A stretch of DNA of 64,000 nucleotides from Brasenia schreberi (GCA_036023115.1 JAYKKT010000059.1:7761001-7825000), one strand, 5' to 3'. Shown: positions 48,709 through 58,178, counted from the stretch's first letter. The notes: generated from the sequence alone by a model not told the origin. Numbers and translations: made by a program.

Positions 48709-49482
48709 ATGGCTGAGAATTTTAAAGAGAACAATGAAGTATATGTTAACTCAAATGATGAAGAATATGTTAACTCAAGTGTCGTTGAAGGAGTTGAGGT
48801 AAGAAATGGATCTGAGGGTTTTCTGATTAAAATGAGGGATGGCCATCTTATAAGGTGCATGCATAACGATCCTCATGGTGCAAGTATGCCAGATTATGCT
48901 CCTCATTCTGCAATTGTATTGAAAATGGAAGATGGGAGTGATCTTCTTCTGCCAATTATCATCTTAGAGATGCCAAGTGTCTTGCTGATGGTTACAATTC
49001 GTAATGTTCAAATCGTAGGGTTGATCCTTTATCAGATACTGAAGGAAATGATTTCAAAAATGGGTTATGAGATAAAACTAGTTCGAGTTACAAAGAGAGT
49101 GCATGAGGCTTATTTTGCCCAGTTGTATCTTGCAAAGGTTGGTGATAATGTTGAGTTGTTATGCTTTGATTTAAGGCCTTCCGATGCTATTAATATCGCA
49201 CTAAGATGTCAGGTGCCTATACAAGTAAACAAGCAGTTGACATATAGTGATGGTATGCGAGTTGTTGAACCAAAGAAGATTGCGGTTGATGCATTAGTTT
49301 CTGATGGTTTGTTAGTCACTGAACTTTACAGTCCAGATGGGCAGCGATGCATTGAGGCGGCAAAGTTTGAGTTAGTTCGCAACATGTTAATAGCTGCTGG
49401 TGAAGAACGCTATGGAGATGCAGCTCAATGGAGAGACAAGCTCACCCAACTCCGAACAAAGAGGAAGAATCGAGCTTCATAG
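48709..49482 (+). CDS. captured bifunctional nuclease (BBD-type), intronless, 257 codons
   Basis: Homologous to the plant bifunctional nuclease family (BBD1/BBD2), enzymes with DNase and RNase activity linked to defence responses. Conserved blocks: KMRDGHLIRCMHNDPHG, PDYAPHSAIVLKMEDGS, LPIIILEMPSVLLM, MGYEIKLVRVTKRVHEAYFA, CFDLRPSDAINIALRCQVPI and QLTYSDGMRVVE form the nuclease domain (about residues 38-190). The C-terminal ERYGDAAQWRDKLTQLRTKR is the UVR-like motif. The host protein is longer at the N-terminus; in-frame codons before the ATG (from about 48671, CSFSSSSNDSGS) still resemble the family, so the piece was cut within the N-terminal region, removing any targeting peptide. No intron interrupts it, which points to capture through RNA. 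It is open from start to stop inside the element, driven at most by the LTR. Whether it is expressed or functional is unknown. Confidence 0.9.
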   Translation: MAENFKENNEVYVNSNDEEYVNSSVVEGVEVRNGSEGFLIKMRDGHLIRCMHNDPHGASMPDYAPHSAIVLKMEDGSDLLLPIIILEMPSVLLMVTIRNVQIVGLILYQILKEMISKMGYEIKLVRVTKRVHEAYFAQLYLAKVGDNVELLCFDLRPSDAINIALRCQVPIQVNKQLTYSDGMRVVEPKKIAVDALVSDGLLVTELYSPDGQRCIEAAKFELVRNMLIAAGEERYGDAAQWRDKLTQLRTKRKNRAS

Positions 49483-49920
49483 TTCAAACCTTCAATAGGT
49501 GACCGTATAATCAACAGAAAAGCTTTGAAGAAGGGAACTTTGCAGGGAAAGGAGAGAAAATGAAAAAGGAAGAAGAAGAAGATAACGAAGAAGGAAGGCT
49601 ATTGGTTGCCTAAAGAGATGAGCCATTCTTTCCAATGTGGTTACAACAAAATTCTGGAAAGGAATATTTGAATCTTTTGAAAAAGGAAAGAAATCAAGAT
49701 AAGGATGATTCAAAAAAATAAAGATGTATCCCCATGTTTTTAGGAAAGAAAAATGGTAACTGCTGTCCATTATCTGCATAAAGAAAGTTACTGCAGAGAA
49801 AGGAAGTACAAGTGTTCTACCAGCACAGCATAATGTGAAGATGCAAGAGAAGAAAGGAAAACTTCAAGAACCTAAAACTAGACTATATTATGCTGTTGTG
49901 ATTGGTAATCTAATATATTA
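49483..49920 (+). other. unrecognised interior of element A
   Basis: Purine-rich sequence (AAGAAGAAGAAGATAACGAAG near 49570) with no open frame of note. It may come from a 3' UTR or another captured gene. Confidence 0.4.
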
Positions 49921-49924
49921 ATTT

Positions 49925-50810
49925 CTGGTTTCTTTGGCGAGCAAAGGAGATCATCAAGGAACAACTTCTTGGCAAGGACATTGATTCCTATAAGGAGCTG
50001 CCAAGATACTCCAAAAGAGTTCTCAAGACCAACCCAGATTTGCGAAAAGATCTAAAAGAAGTTGTTCAAGAAGTGTTCGAATGTGATCATGCATTCACTA
50101 TCTCTTACTTGATAAAGAACTTGCTAGTGGAGGTGAAACGTACGTGGTCCAAAGCAGTGAGAGAATTGTTATCAGAATTGATATACAAGGCTACCAATGC
50201 ATGTAAAAGTGATGAATTTGATGCTTGCATTGAAAGCATCAAATCTATATCTAGTGATGCAAGTGCATGGTTAATGGCTTTGGACCCATCTTGTTGGACA
50301 AACATACACATCAAGGGTTCAAGGTATGACCAATTATCATCTAATGCTGTAGAATCGTTTGATAGTTGGTCCACAAAGTCTTCTGATCTACCAGTTCTCA
50401 AGTTTGTGGACAACATAAGGAGCAAAATTATGGAATGAATGGCTCAACGTGCTAAGGATTCATTAGCATGGTCCACGACACTTGCACCTAAAGCAGAAGA
50501 AAGGCTGCATAAAGAAATAGACTATGCTCCTTCGCTATCTGTAACAATCAGTTCTCAGATGACACTTGAGATTTCGGATGATCAGGTTAATGTTGTCAAC
50601 CTTGAGAAACGAGAATGTACATGTCTTACCTGGAAGGTAACGGGATTGCCATGTCGGCATGCAATCGCAACTCTTGATTTCATTGGCAGGAACCCTTGTG
50701 ATTACTGTGAAGGATATCACACAGTATCTTGTTATAATATAACGTATTCAGAAATTGTCAACCCTGTTATGAATGTTGATGCAATTGTACACCCAAAGCC
50801 AAAGTTCTGA
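49925..50810 (+). pseudogene. MULE transposase C-terminal piece with SWIM finger
   Basis: From about 49925 the frame reads IIKEQLLGKDIDSYKELPRY and continues through 50040-50435 (DPSCWTNIHIKGSRYDQLSSNAVESF is split over two lines of conserved text) to a single in-frame TGA at 50436, then 50439-50810 with CTCLTWKVTGLPCRHAIA, a SWIM zinc finger (CxCx9CxH). Such C-terminal SWIM parts are found in MuDR-type transposases and their domesticated relatives. The catalytic DDE part is absent. It is either a captured MULE-derived gene or a nested MULE piece; no TIRs were seen. Confidence 0.82.
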
Positions 50811-50899
50811 GGTGACGGTGACCCTAGAAAAATAACGAATTGCTATGATCAGTGACAACTTGAGAACTCCAACAGAAGAATAGGTGACGGTGACCCTAT
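50811..50899 (+). repeat. 17-bp direct repeat between captured pieces
   Basis: GGTGACGGTGACCCTA occurs at about 50811-50826 and 50883-50898, at the junction between the MULE and PPR pieces. Confidence 0.85.
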
Positions 50900-51036
50900 T
50901 AGTTATTAGAAGAAGAAGACATTTCAGTTTCCAGCACATCGACTTCCTCTACAGATATTGGTTATCAGAAGACTATGGATGATGTAACGTCAAATAATCG
51001 GAAGCTTACGAAAATCCTCTTCCTAAGAAACCTTCT

Positions 51037-51561
51037 GTGGCTCTTTTAAATAAAAATGGCAAGCATGAGTTCCATTCAAGGAACAAAGCAGTGAACGTGC
51101 TAGAGCCCAAATCCGAAGGTGAACGAGATTTTATTCATTCTGCATCATGTTTAGGTGACGATAGGGGTGCGGAACCCAAAAGTTTTTCAATGGAGGCAGA
51201 AGTTGCAAGAAAGCATAGCAATGAAAACGGAAGCAATAATGATGCAGATATGCAAGGTGAAAGTTCAAGCTCTAAGATCAGATTTAGGGAGAGTTCGAGG
51301 TCTAAGATCATATGGAAAGGCTATTTTGATTCTCTTCTTGATATGTATGCAAAAGTGGATCAAATTGATGATGCTCGAAAAGTGTTTGATGAAATGTATC
51401 ACAGAAACTTCAACTACTCAGGACAAGTGTTCGCTGAAATGCTCAAAAAGATATGGTTACCTGGGCATCAAGTATTTGAGGAAATGTTTAAGAGAGCAGG
51501 AAAATTCAGGAAAAGAATACAAAAAATCAGTCTTTTTCACTACATATGCATGAAAAATTAA
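51037..51561 (+). pseudogene. PPR gene piece fused to unrelated sequence
   Basis: A frame of 174 codons. The middle has SLLDMYAKVDQIDDARKVFD followed by EM, the classic text of a PLS-type pentatricopeptide repeat (RNA-binding organelle proteins). It then turns into YHRNFNYSGQVFAEMLKK, skipping the usual VSWNALI segment, so two repeat parts were joined. The N-terminal 95 codons are unrecognised and acid- and serine-rich. A similar jumped PPR junction occurs in element B (57480-57560). Confidence 0.75.
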
Positions 51562-52054
51562 ATCATTGAAGAGGCCAGAGAAATTCGTTGATATAGAATG
51601 TGGCAGTATCACCAAGAATCATGAAAGTGAAGACCTTGAGTTATTGAAGTAAACAGCCAGGAGGGCTGGAAAAGCATTGCAGTCACCATGTGAAGGGGCA
51701 CAAACTGACTAGTATGAGCAGATGTCTGTATTCTGCTATTTAAGTGGTAGAGAGAGGGCACCCAATCAATACACCGACAACAGCCAACATGTGAAAGGGC
51801 ACAGGAAAAGCCGTGTGAAGTGTATATGGTGGAGTAGTACCTTCTATCACAAAAAATCAGCTTTCTCAAGAGTAAAAAAACATGACTTTTGAAGTGTAGC
51901 TGCCGAATCACTTTATAAAAAAGAAGAAAGAGAGAGGGAGCAACCGACACCCATAGAAGGACCGTGTGTTACCCTTGTGTTCTTGATAGTTCAAGTTGTT
52001 TTACAGAAGCCTCGAAGAGATCACTCGTGCACGTGTGGTGAAGAAAGTCATGAT

Positions 52055-52314
52055 GATGATCAATCAGGAAGACTGAGTTGATGTTGCACCCATAGATGCT
52101 GCTTGAGATGATCAGCCAGGAAGGCTGAGTTGATGTTGCAGCCAGAGATGCTGCTTAAGATGATCAGCTAGGAAGGCTGAGTTGATATTGCAGCCATAGA
52201 TGCTGCTTGAAATGATTAGCCAGGAATGCTAAGTTTATATTGCAACTAGAGATGCTGCTTGATATGATCAGCGAGGAAGGCTGAGTTGAAGATGTTGCAG
52301 AAGCTGTTGAAGAT
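52055..52314 (+). repeat. five-copy 52-bp tandem repeat
   Basis: Copies start at 52055, 52107, 52159, 52211 and 52263. Each carries GATCAGCCAGGAAGGCTGAG, then a TTGCAGCC and GATGCTGCTTGA part. It lies 100 bases before the right LTR. Fifty-two is not a multiple of three, so it is not coding. The core CCAGGAAGGCTGAG can pair with itself only weakly. A similar block lies next to the LTR in element B. Confidence 0.92.
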
Positions 52315-52405
52315 TAGATTAGTGATGAAGACAAATGAAGAATGTTGCAGACAGATGAAGATTTTTTGGCAAGTTTGGAGTTTGAAGTATCTCACTCCCA
52401 ACTTC

Positions 52406-52413
52406 AAGGGGGG
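52406..52413 (+). promoter_or_regulatory. element A polypurine tract
   Basis: AAGGGGGG directly before the right LTR TGTTGAAG, the priming site for plus-strand synthesis. Confidence 0.9.
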
Positions 52414-52676
52414 TGTTGAAGAATATGAGTTTTAGAGTCAGTTTTAGTAAGGTTGATGTTTAGGATAGTAAATTTGATGTTTTAGGTATTATTGTAATTG
52501 TCCGAAGTCGTAAAGGCATTTTGGTAATTTTCTGTACTAAGGTTATTTTGGTTATTTTACGTTTTATAACTCCTTATATAAGGGCTGATAGGTTGTATTA
52601 GGGTTTAAGTTCCTCCGATCTTATGTTTTTCCTCTTCATCTTTTGTTCATGTTTTTTACTAACCACGTTTCCAACA
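52414..52676 (+). repeat. element A right LTR
   Basis: 263 bases, ending CCACGTTTCCAACA, followed by the TSD copy GCTTA. Confidence 0.92.
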
Positions 52677-53079
52677 GCTTATCCTGGCTGTTCTAAGACG
52701 GGGAATTTGACAGTTCAACGTGGAAGGTTCTTAAATACAGACATGGGGAGAACACAAACCCAAAATGTGAGTGTTACAGAAGAGCTTGTAAAAGAGATAT
52801 GAATGATTGTAACACCCTAGCATTTATCTATTTGAGCAAGATGAATGTCTTACCAACTTGACTATTATCTCAACAACAACAACACTTTTACGTCAAACTT
52901 GCATTATGTGCGATCCAAGGAGTTTCATGAAGTATCAAGTCTGAATGATTCAGTAGGCACTTCCAAGATATAGAGGATGCACAAGTGGTAAACCAAGCAA
53001 ACAGAAGCAATTCTGGGTCCATTGATATTCTTTTGATCAGCAAAAGATTATGGTACTACGTGATAGTTGTAGAATAGTT

Positions 53080-54010
53080 TAAGCAGTAGGAAGCATGTCA
53101 TGCCATTGTATAGAAGATGCCTTCCAGACCATCTTACTTTCATATTCTTAGGTATCTAAAGTGTACATCTTAGGTATCTAAAGAGTACACTTGGAGATAG
53201 AGTAATGTATAAGGCTAATGGCAGCTCTAAAATTGAAATCTACAAGGATGCCGATTTGGCTAGTTCTATAGAGGATAGAAAGTTTACTTTAAGATACATG
53301 ACTCTAGTGAGAGGCAACATAGTCTCTTGGAAAAGCAAGAAACAATCAGTTGTTGTTAGATCTACATCGGAATCCGAGTACAGGGCCATTGCTAGTGGTA
53401 CATGTGAAGGTAAGTGGCTGCAATCATTATTGATTAAAATTGGATATCCCATGGAATACTCTATTCTAGTGTATTGTGACAAGAAAACAATACAGATTGC
53501 TTCTAACCAAGTATATCATGAGAGAACAAAATACATTTAAATTGATTGCCAAATATCAGAGATGGTGTGAATACTTAGGAATTCAAGCTTGAACATATGA
53601 GGTTTGAAGAACAATGTGCAGACATGCTTACTAAAGCTCTTAACAGGAATTTATTGCAAAAACTATGTGATAAGTTGGGTGTAACATCAATATTTAATCC
53701 AACTTGAGGAGTGTTAGAAGACGTGACGAAGATGGGTGAATGGATCATGAGTGAATGACTCACGATCGACTGTTGTTAATTAGTTCTTTTATATTTTTTG
53801 TTTTATCATTTTAGTGGTTGTTTTTAAAGGTGGTTTTAAAATAGTTTCATTAATAGCATTTAGGTAATTCTCATTAGTATAATGTTGATTATTTAAAGGA
53901 AAAACCTATCTTATCTTGATAATAAAAAGGAGAAAGAGAGAGGGATCGACAACCACAAGAGTAGTCGATTGCCCCAATTCCGTCTTCCTACGCGTGATTG
54001 CATATTTTTG
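53080..54010 (+). mobile_element. copia 3' end: RNase H, PPT and LTR
   Basis: The frame 53205-53540 reads MYKANGSSKIEIYKDADLAS and onward to SWKSKKQSVVVRSTSESEYR, the copia RNase H domain. Before it, about 53120-53160 gives the RT-RNase H link text (HILRYLKCT). The LTR likely starts TGTTAGAAGACG at 53712 after CTTGAGGAG. Its end is not fixed, perhaps near 54000. A 22-base tandem repeat (ATCTTAGGTATCTAAAG-) lies at 53148-53190. No 5' part was found in the window. Confidence 0.75.
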
Positions 54011-54280
54011 CTATTTGGGTGATAAAATTTTGCATAATTGTACCATCAATATAATCCAATAATCTTTAGAGTTAAAATATTTTTTCATGGTAATTACCCA
54101 ACTTTGATAACAGAGAACCAATAAACAACAAAATGTCTCACTTTTTTTTTCATTTTTTAATAATAATAATAATAAATACGAAACGTACCTTGATTCACCT
54201 AAGATGATAAAAAAATCCCAAATTTGAAGATCTTCTCACAATCAGCACAAATCCCAATGCAGCAATAATTAGACCTTTTC

Positions 54281-54660
54281 GGCTTTGATACCATGTAAAA
54301 GTAGCATCACAATCTTGCGAATGATATCTAAAAACTCAAATACAAATGATCTTCCAAGATCTTCAACAAGCCAAATCATCGAAATAGTCACCAAACACTT
54401 GGTACACAATACAAACCAAATAGGTATAATACCAAACAAGTCAAGTGAGCAAAAAAAAAAAGTCTAATTATTCATTTCACGGCATCGTCTATTTATAGAG
54501 GTTTATGCCAACACCAAATAGGATGGAATCCATGTAGCCTTCACCAAATGTGTGTCATGGTGCTCATTTTCATCATAAGCATTTCAGTGTTTCCAACAAT
54601 GATGTCAAGGGGAAAGGTTGGTTCCATAATATGCCATGATTGCTTAAAACATATTTGGTT
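54281..54660 (-). mobile_element. LTR with primer binding site, minus strand, fragment
   Basis: On the minus strand TGGTATCAAAGCC (54281-54293) resembles a PBS, with the LTR end CTACTTTTACA directly before it. Within the LTR a TATA-like CTATAAATAG lies near 54490-54501. The element's interior would lie left of 54281 and is not recognised. The LTR start is not found because a LINE follows at 54680. Confidence 0.5.
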
Positions 54661-54679
54661 TCCATCCTGTGCAAGCAAA

Positions 54680-55659
54680 CAATAACAACAACTAAGCCTT
54701 TTCCCATACTAGACGAGGTCGGCTACATGGATTCTTTGTTTCCACATATTCCTATCATGTGTTATGTTAGCAGTTAACTCCCAATAAGCTAGATCATTCT
54801 TTATTGTTTCTTTCCAACACTTTTGTGGTCGTCCTCTACCTCTTTTAATACTTTCCAAATTTAGTTTTTCTAACCTTCTTACAGGTTCTTCTTTTGATCT
54901 TCTTTCTATATGTCCAAACCATCTTAAACGATGTTCTCTCATTTTATCCTTTATTGGTGCCACTCCTAATTTGTTTCTAATAACCTCATTATGTATACGG
55001 TCTTTTCTTGTATGACCACTCATCCATCTCAACATCTTCATTTCTGTCACAAACATCTTTTGTATATGTTGATGATTAACTGGTCAACACTCAGAACCAT
55101 AAAACATGGTAGGCCTAATTGTTGCTCTATAATATTTACCTTTTAATTTTAATGGTATCTTCTTATTACAAAGAATACCTGATGCTCCTCTCCATTTTAA
55201 CCAACCAGCATTAATTCTATGTGTAACATCTCCATCAATTCTTCCATCACTCTGAAAAATTGACCCTAAGTATTTAAAACTTTCCTTTTGGGGAATGCAA
55301 TGTGTGCCAATTTTAATTTCTATGTCCTCTGAAGTAGCCAAATGATCAAACTTACATTTCATATACTCTGTCTTTGTTCTACTAAGTCGGAGGCCTTTGC
55401 TTTCTAATGTTTCTCTCCATAGTTCCAATTTTCTATTAACTTTTTCCTTAGACTCCTCCACTAATACAATGTCATCTGCAAATAACATACACCAAGGTAC
55501 TTCATCTTGAATATGTTTTGTTAACTCATCCATCACCATTATAAATAAGTATGGACTTAAAGTTGATCCTTGATGTAACCCAATATTAACTTCAAAGAAG
55601 TCTGTCGTTCCTTCATGAGTCTTCACACATGTTTTTGCACCATCATACATGTTTTTGCA
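54680..55659 (-). mobile_element. RTE-clade LINE, young 5'-truncated copy
   Basis: The exact 18-bp TSD CCATCCTGTGCAAGCAAA lies at 54662-54679 and 55660-55677. The insert contains the LINE 3' half from FADDIVL to the tail. Frames 55755-55084 and 55056-54709 are split by one stop (near 55082). At its 5' end about eight bases (TTTTTGCA) precede the TSD and repeat a nearby LINE phrase, which looks like template jumping at integration. Confidence 0.9.
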
Positions 55660-55784
55660 CCATCCTGTGCAAGCAAAAAGTTCAAATTTTCTTCCATAAT
55701 GTGTTGTTTTTGTATGAAGTGTATTATGCACTGTTATGGAAGAAAATAATAACACTTAGTTGTTGTTGTATGAAGTGTATTATG

Positions 55785-56150
55785 CAGTGTTATTTGTATC
55801 ATATCATATCATATCGTGTGTTGTTTTGGTCCATGATACGATAACGTATCACATTGCATCATATCATTTTTTAATACTAAAAAAATGAAACAATAAAAAA
55901 AATCAGAAAAATTTAGAAAAATTCATGATAATTATAAACAATTCATATAATTCATAAGTTGAGTAAATAATGATCAATCACCGTTCAATTTTCAATATAT
56001 AAATCATTTAAGCAATACATCCTTAGCAAAATAAACCGAGGAAATACCGCATTGCATGTGGCCATTAGGAAAAAGAGGGTGGAGGTATATCACCGTTCTC
56101 ACAAAATTTTCTGATTCTCTTTCGTATGAGAACAACTAAGTAATATAAAA
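55785..56150 (+). mobile_element. hAT-like element, left end
   Basis: Starts CAGTGTTATTTG and continues with GATACG/CATATC arrays, then an AT-rich interior similar to that of the element at 1712. The other end is not found. Confidence 0.55.
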
Positions 56151-56190
56151 TGTACTTTGTCATGCTTGGTTTTGTGATAAGGGTATCATA

Positions 56191-56415
56191 TACTAGAAAT
56201 CAGAGGCAACATGCAATGAGAGGAAGAACACGAGAGGGAAAAGATGATAGGAGGAGAATGGAGGGTTGCTTCCCTCTCTTTCTTCTATTACATACTGCCC
56301 TAATATGTATTACAACATCAAGTCCTTATATACTAGACTTTATATCAAAAGGACAAAAATGCCGATAATAAGAAAAACAAATTACAATAATATCCTAACT
56401 AATGTTGTCTTAACA
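56191..56415 (-). repeat. element B 3' LTR
   Basis: Minus-strand start TGTTAAGACAACATTAG. Its last part shares AATCAGAGGCAACATGCA-like text with the 5' LTR at 58049-58066. A short TATA-like AGTATATAAGG lies near 56325-56335. Confidence 0.75.
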
Positions 56416-56427
56416 CTCCTCCTCAAG
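56416..56427 (-). promoter_or_regulatory. element B polypurine tract
   Basis: CTTGAGGAGGAG on the minus strand, immediately before the LTR. Confidence 0.75.
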
Positions 56428-56649
56428 TTAGGAGTGGGATACTTGTAACTCCTAACTTGTCAAAAACCGGTGATAAACATATAAGCCACATGATCTTCTG
56501 AGAGTTCATACTCCAACTCTCGTTGTGAACAAAAACAAGTTACTCCTAGCAATAGATTGTGCTTCACTCCACTCAAGGCATCTAGCTTTCTGCGACTACT
56601 AGTTTGTTCTCTTTGATTGGGCGATAACACTACTACCCTCATCTGCCAA

Positions 56650-57060
56650 CACTATCAATTTCAGCCTTCATGGCTTTTCATTTTTTCGAGCCTTCTTGGA
56701 TGTTTACATCTTCAACCTTCTTGGATGTTCACATCTTCAACCTTCTTGGTTCTTCACTTTTCTACCTTGTTGACTGCAATACTTTTTCAACAACCTTTAT
56801 GGTTGTAACACTCTTTCACTTAACCTACATGATTGTTCACTTCAGCAACCTACATGGCTTTAAACATTCAACAACCTTACCAACATCAAAATCTTTCACC
56901 AGCCTACATGGTTGTTTATCTTTGAGCAGACCTCTTGGTTGTAACTTCAAACAACCTCACTTGCTGCAAAATATTTTACCAGACTACTAAGTTGTTCATC
57001 TTTCATCAACCCTCCTGGCTGCAACCTTCCTCATTATTGTTGCAACCATTATATATGGTT
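56650..57060 (-). repeat. imperfect repeat block next to element B 3' LTR
   Basis: About a dozen variants of CAACC-(T/C)(C/A)-TTGGTTG-type units with 30-45 bp spacing (AACCTTCTTGGATGTT, CAACCTACATGGCTTT, CAACCCTCCTGGCTGC). In position and wording (AGCCAGGAGGGTTGATG on the minus strand) they recall the 52-bp repeat of element A. Confidence 0.65.
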
Positions 57061-57359
57061 ATGCAGTGTATTCTTCAACTAGCATCCACTTTAACTTTAA
57101 CAGAAACTGTAAGGCCCCTTTTACGCCATATTTCATGATCTGATGATGTTGGTCATAATATGAACTTGAATCAGAACGTTGGTGTCATTTTTTCTTATGC
57201 CTCTTCCTTTCACTTCTCCTTAGAATAAAATACAAGAGCTTCATCATCAATCTACTTACAAGCTTCTTTCTACATCTTCTTGGTGAACTTTGTTTAACCT
57301 CATCCATAGTCTGAGATGTTTCCAAACAATCCATACTCATTCGAAGGTGATACCTTCTT

Positions 57360-57480
57360 GCTAGTCCATTGGTTGCTAAACCTTCGATTCACATATTGAT
57401 TCAATTTTAGAATCCTCTTTCTCTGCATTAGCAACCTCATCACGTAGCTTCTCCACTTCACGAGCCATAGGGATCTGATT
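57360..57480 (-). pseudogene. FLX-like coiled-coil gene piece
   Basis: The minus strand reads IPMAREVEKLRDEVANAEKE, then a stop. It fits the MAREVEKLRxEVANAEK text of FLX and FLX-like proteins (coiled-coil partners in flowering control). Forty codons at most, out of frame with the PPR piece before it. Confidence 0.5.
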
Positions 57481-57560
57481 CTCTTCTTTGAAGCATTCGA
57501 TCAAACAAATGACTTGCATAGTTAACATCCCTCTTGGGCATTTCATCAAACACTTGACGT
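57480..57560 (-). pseudogene. PPR gene piece
   Basis: The minus strand reads TRQVFDEMPKRDVNYASHLF, then DRMLQRRE. It is a PPR start joined to a later part, with the middle skipped as in element A (51360-51450). The 17 bases AAGTGTTTGATGAAATG are identical in both. Confidence 0.65.
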
Positions 57561-57564
57561 GTAG

Positions 57565-57821
57565 TAATATTTCATGGTCTTGAACTTCTAGAGAGCAATG
57601 TTAATAGTAATAACCATGTTCACGCTTGGCCTTGAGCTTATCGAGCACCCAAGCGTACTTGAATGACCTCTTGTTCATCTAACGACTTCCTTCTTGAAAC
57701 GCTTGATCCCACACTTGTCGATTCCACCAAGCTTGTAGATGAGGTGCCTTGTGGTTGTCGGCTTGCCAGAATCGACATGACCAATGACCATGATGTTAAT
57801 ATGAACCTTCTCCTTACCCAT
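57565..57821 (-). pseudogene. captured start of elongation factor 1-alpha (eEF1A)
   Basis: The ATG is at 57821-57819 on the minus strand. [20 protein letters not shown] is followed by [20 protein letters not shown], close to the eEF1A N-terminus (GTP-binding G1 region; host GHVDSGKST is here GKPT). After a TAG-containing frame break it continues as [20 protein letters not shown] and decays by about 57565. Only some 85 of about 448 codons are kept. eEF1A brings aminoacyl-tRNA to the ribosome; this piece cannot. Confidence 0.85.
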
Positions 57822-58022
57822 GATGTTTTTCTAACGTATAAATTGGAGCTTTGTTTGGAGAGATTGCCCGACCCCACGACGAGAGCACAGAGGCGAAGAA
57901 CAAAAGTGAAAAACAATAATTATTTCGTTCTTGATGCGGGGGAAGAAAGGAACGAAGATCTCTTCCTGCACTGTCGCTCTTTCTCTTGCGTGTGCCTGTC
58001 GTCATTGCTCCCAACGATCGAA

Positions 58023-58035
58023 GGCTCTAATATCA
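58023..58035 (-). promoter_or_regulatory. element B primer binding site
   Basis: TGATATTAGAGCC on the minus strand, a degenerate form of TGGTATCAGAGC, directly after the LTR end TTTTCAACA. Confidence 0.7.
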
Positions 58036-58178
58036 TGTTGAAAATTAGAGGCAACATGCAACAAAAAGGAAGAATACGAGAGGGAGAAGATGAAAGGAGG
58101 AGAACGGAGGGTTGTCACTTCACTGAAGGGCCACCCCTCTCTCTTATATTATGTACTGCCCTAATCTCTATTACAACC

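Larger units (their letters stand above)
48266..52676 (+). mobile_element. Element A: LTR retrotransposon carrying host gene pieces
   Basis: A complete non-autonomous LTR element of about 4.4 kb. LTRs are at 48266-48606 and 52414-52676, both starting TGTTGAA. The PBS is at 48607-48618, the PPT at 52406-52413. The 5-bp TSD GCTTA lies at 48261-48265 and 52677-52681. None of gag, protease, integrase or reverse transcriptase is recognisable. Instead the interior holds, in order, an intronless bifunctional nuclease ORF, an unrecognised 0.5 kb, a MULE transposase piece with SWIM finger, a PPR piece and a 52-bp tandem repeat. This is the organisation of gene-transducing LTR elements such as maize Bs1. 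The first 200 bases of the LTRs differ at about 11 positions by eye. Confidence 0.93.
56191..58178 (-). mobile_element. Element B: LTR retrotransposon carrying host gene pieces
   Basis: Minus strand. The 5' LTR part is 58036-58178 (cut by a hAT-like insertion at 58179), PBS 58023-58035, interior 56428-58022, PPT 56416-56427 and 3' LTR 56191-56415. There are no retroviral domains. The interior carries, in element order, the start of eEF1A, a PPR piece, an FLX-like piece and a repeat block. The 45 bases before the 3' LTR match element A closely (both contain CAAGT-AGGAGTT and GTATC-CACTCC-AACTT blocks before the PPT). Confidence 0.82.

Noticed and set aside
52055..52314. 52-bp array as CRISPR or as coding repeat protein
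   Set aside because: Copies are directly adjacent with no spacers, and the unit length breaks the reading frame.
56650..57138. Open frames in the element B repeat block (plus strand)
   Set aside because: They are antisense to the element and repeat-driven; no family match.
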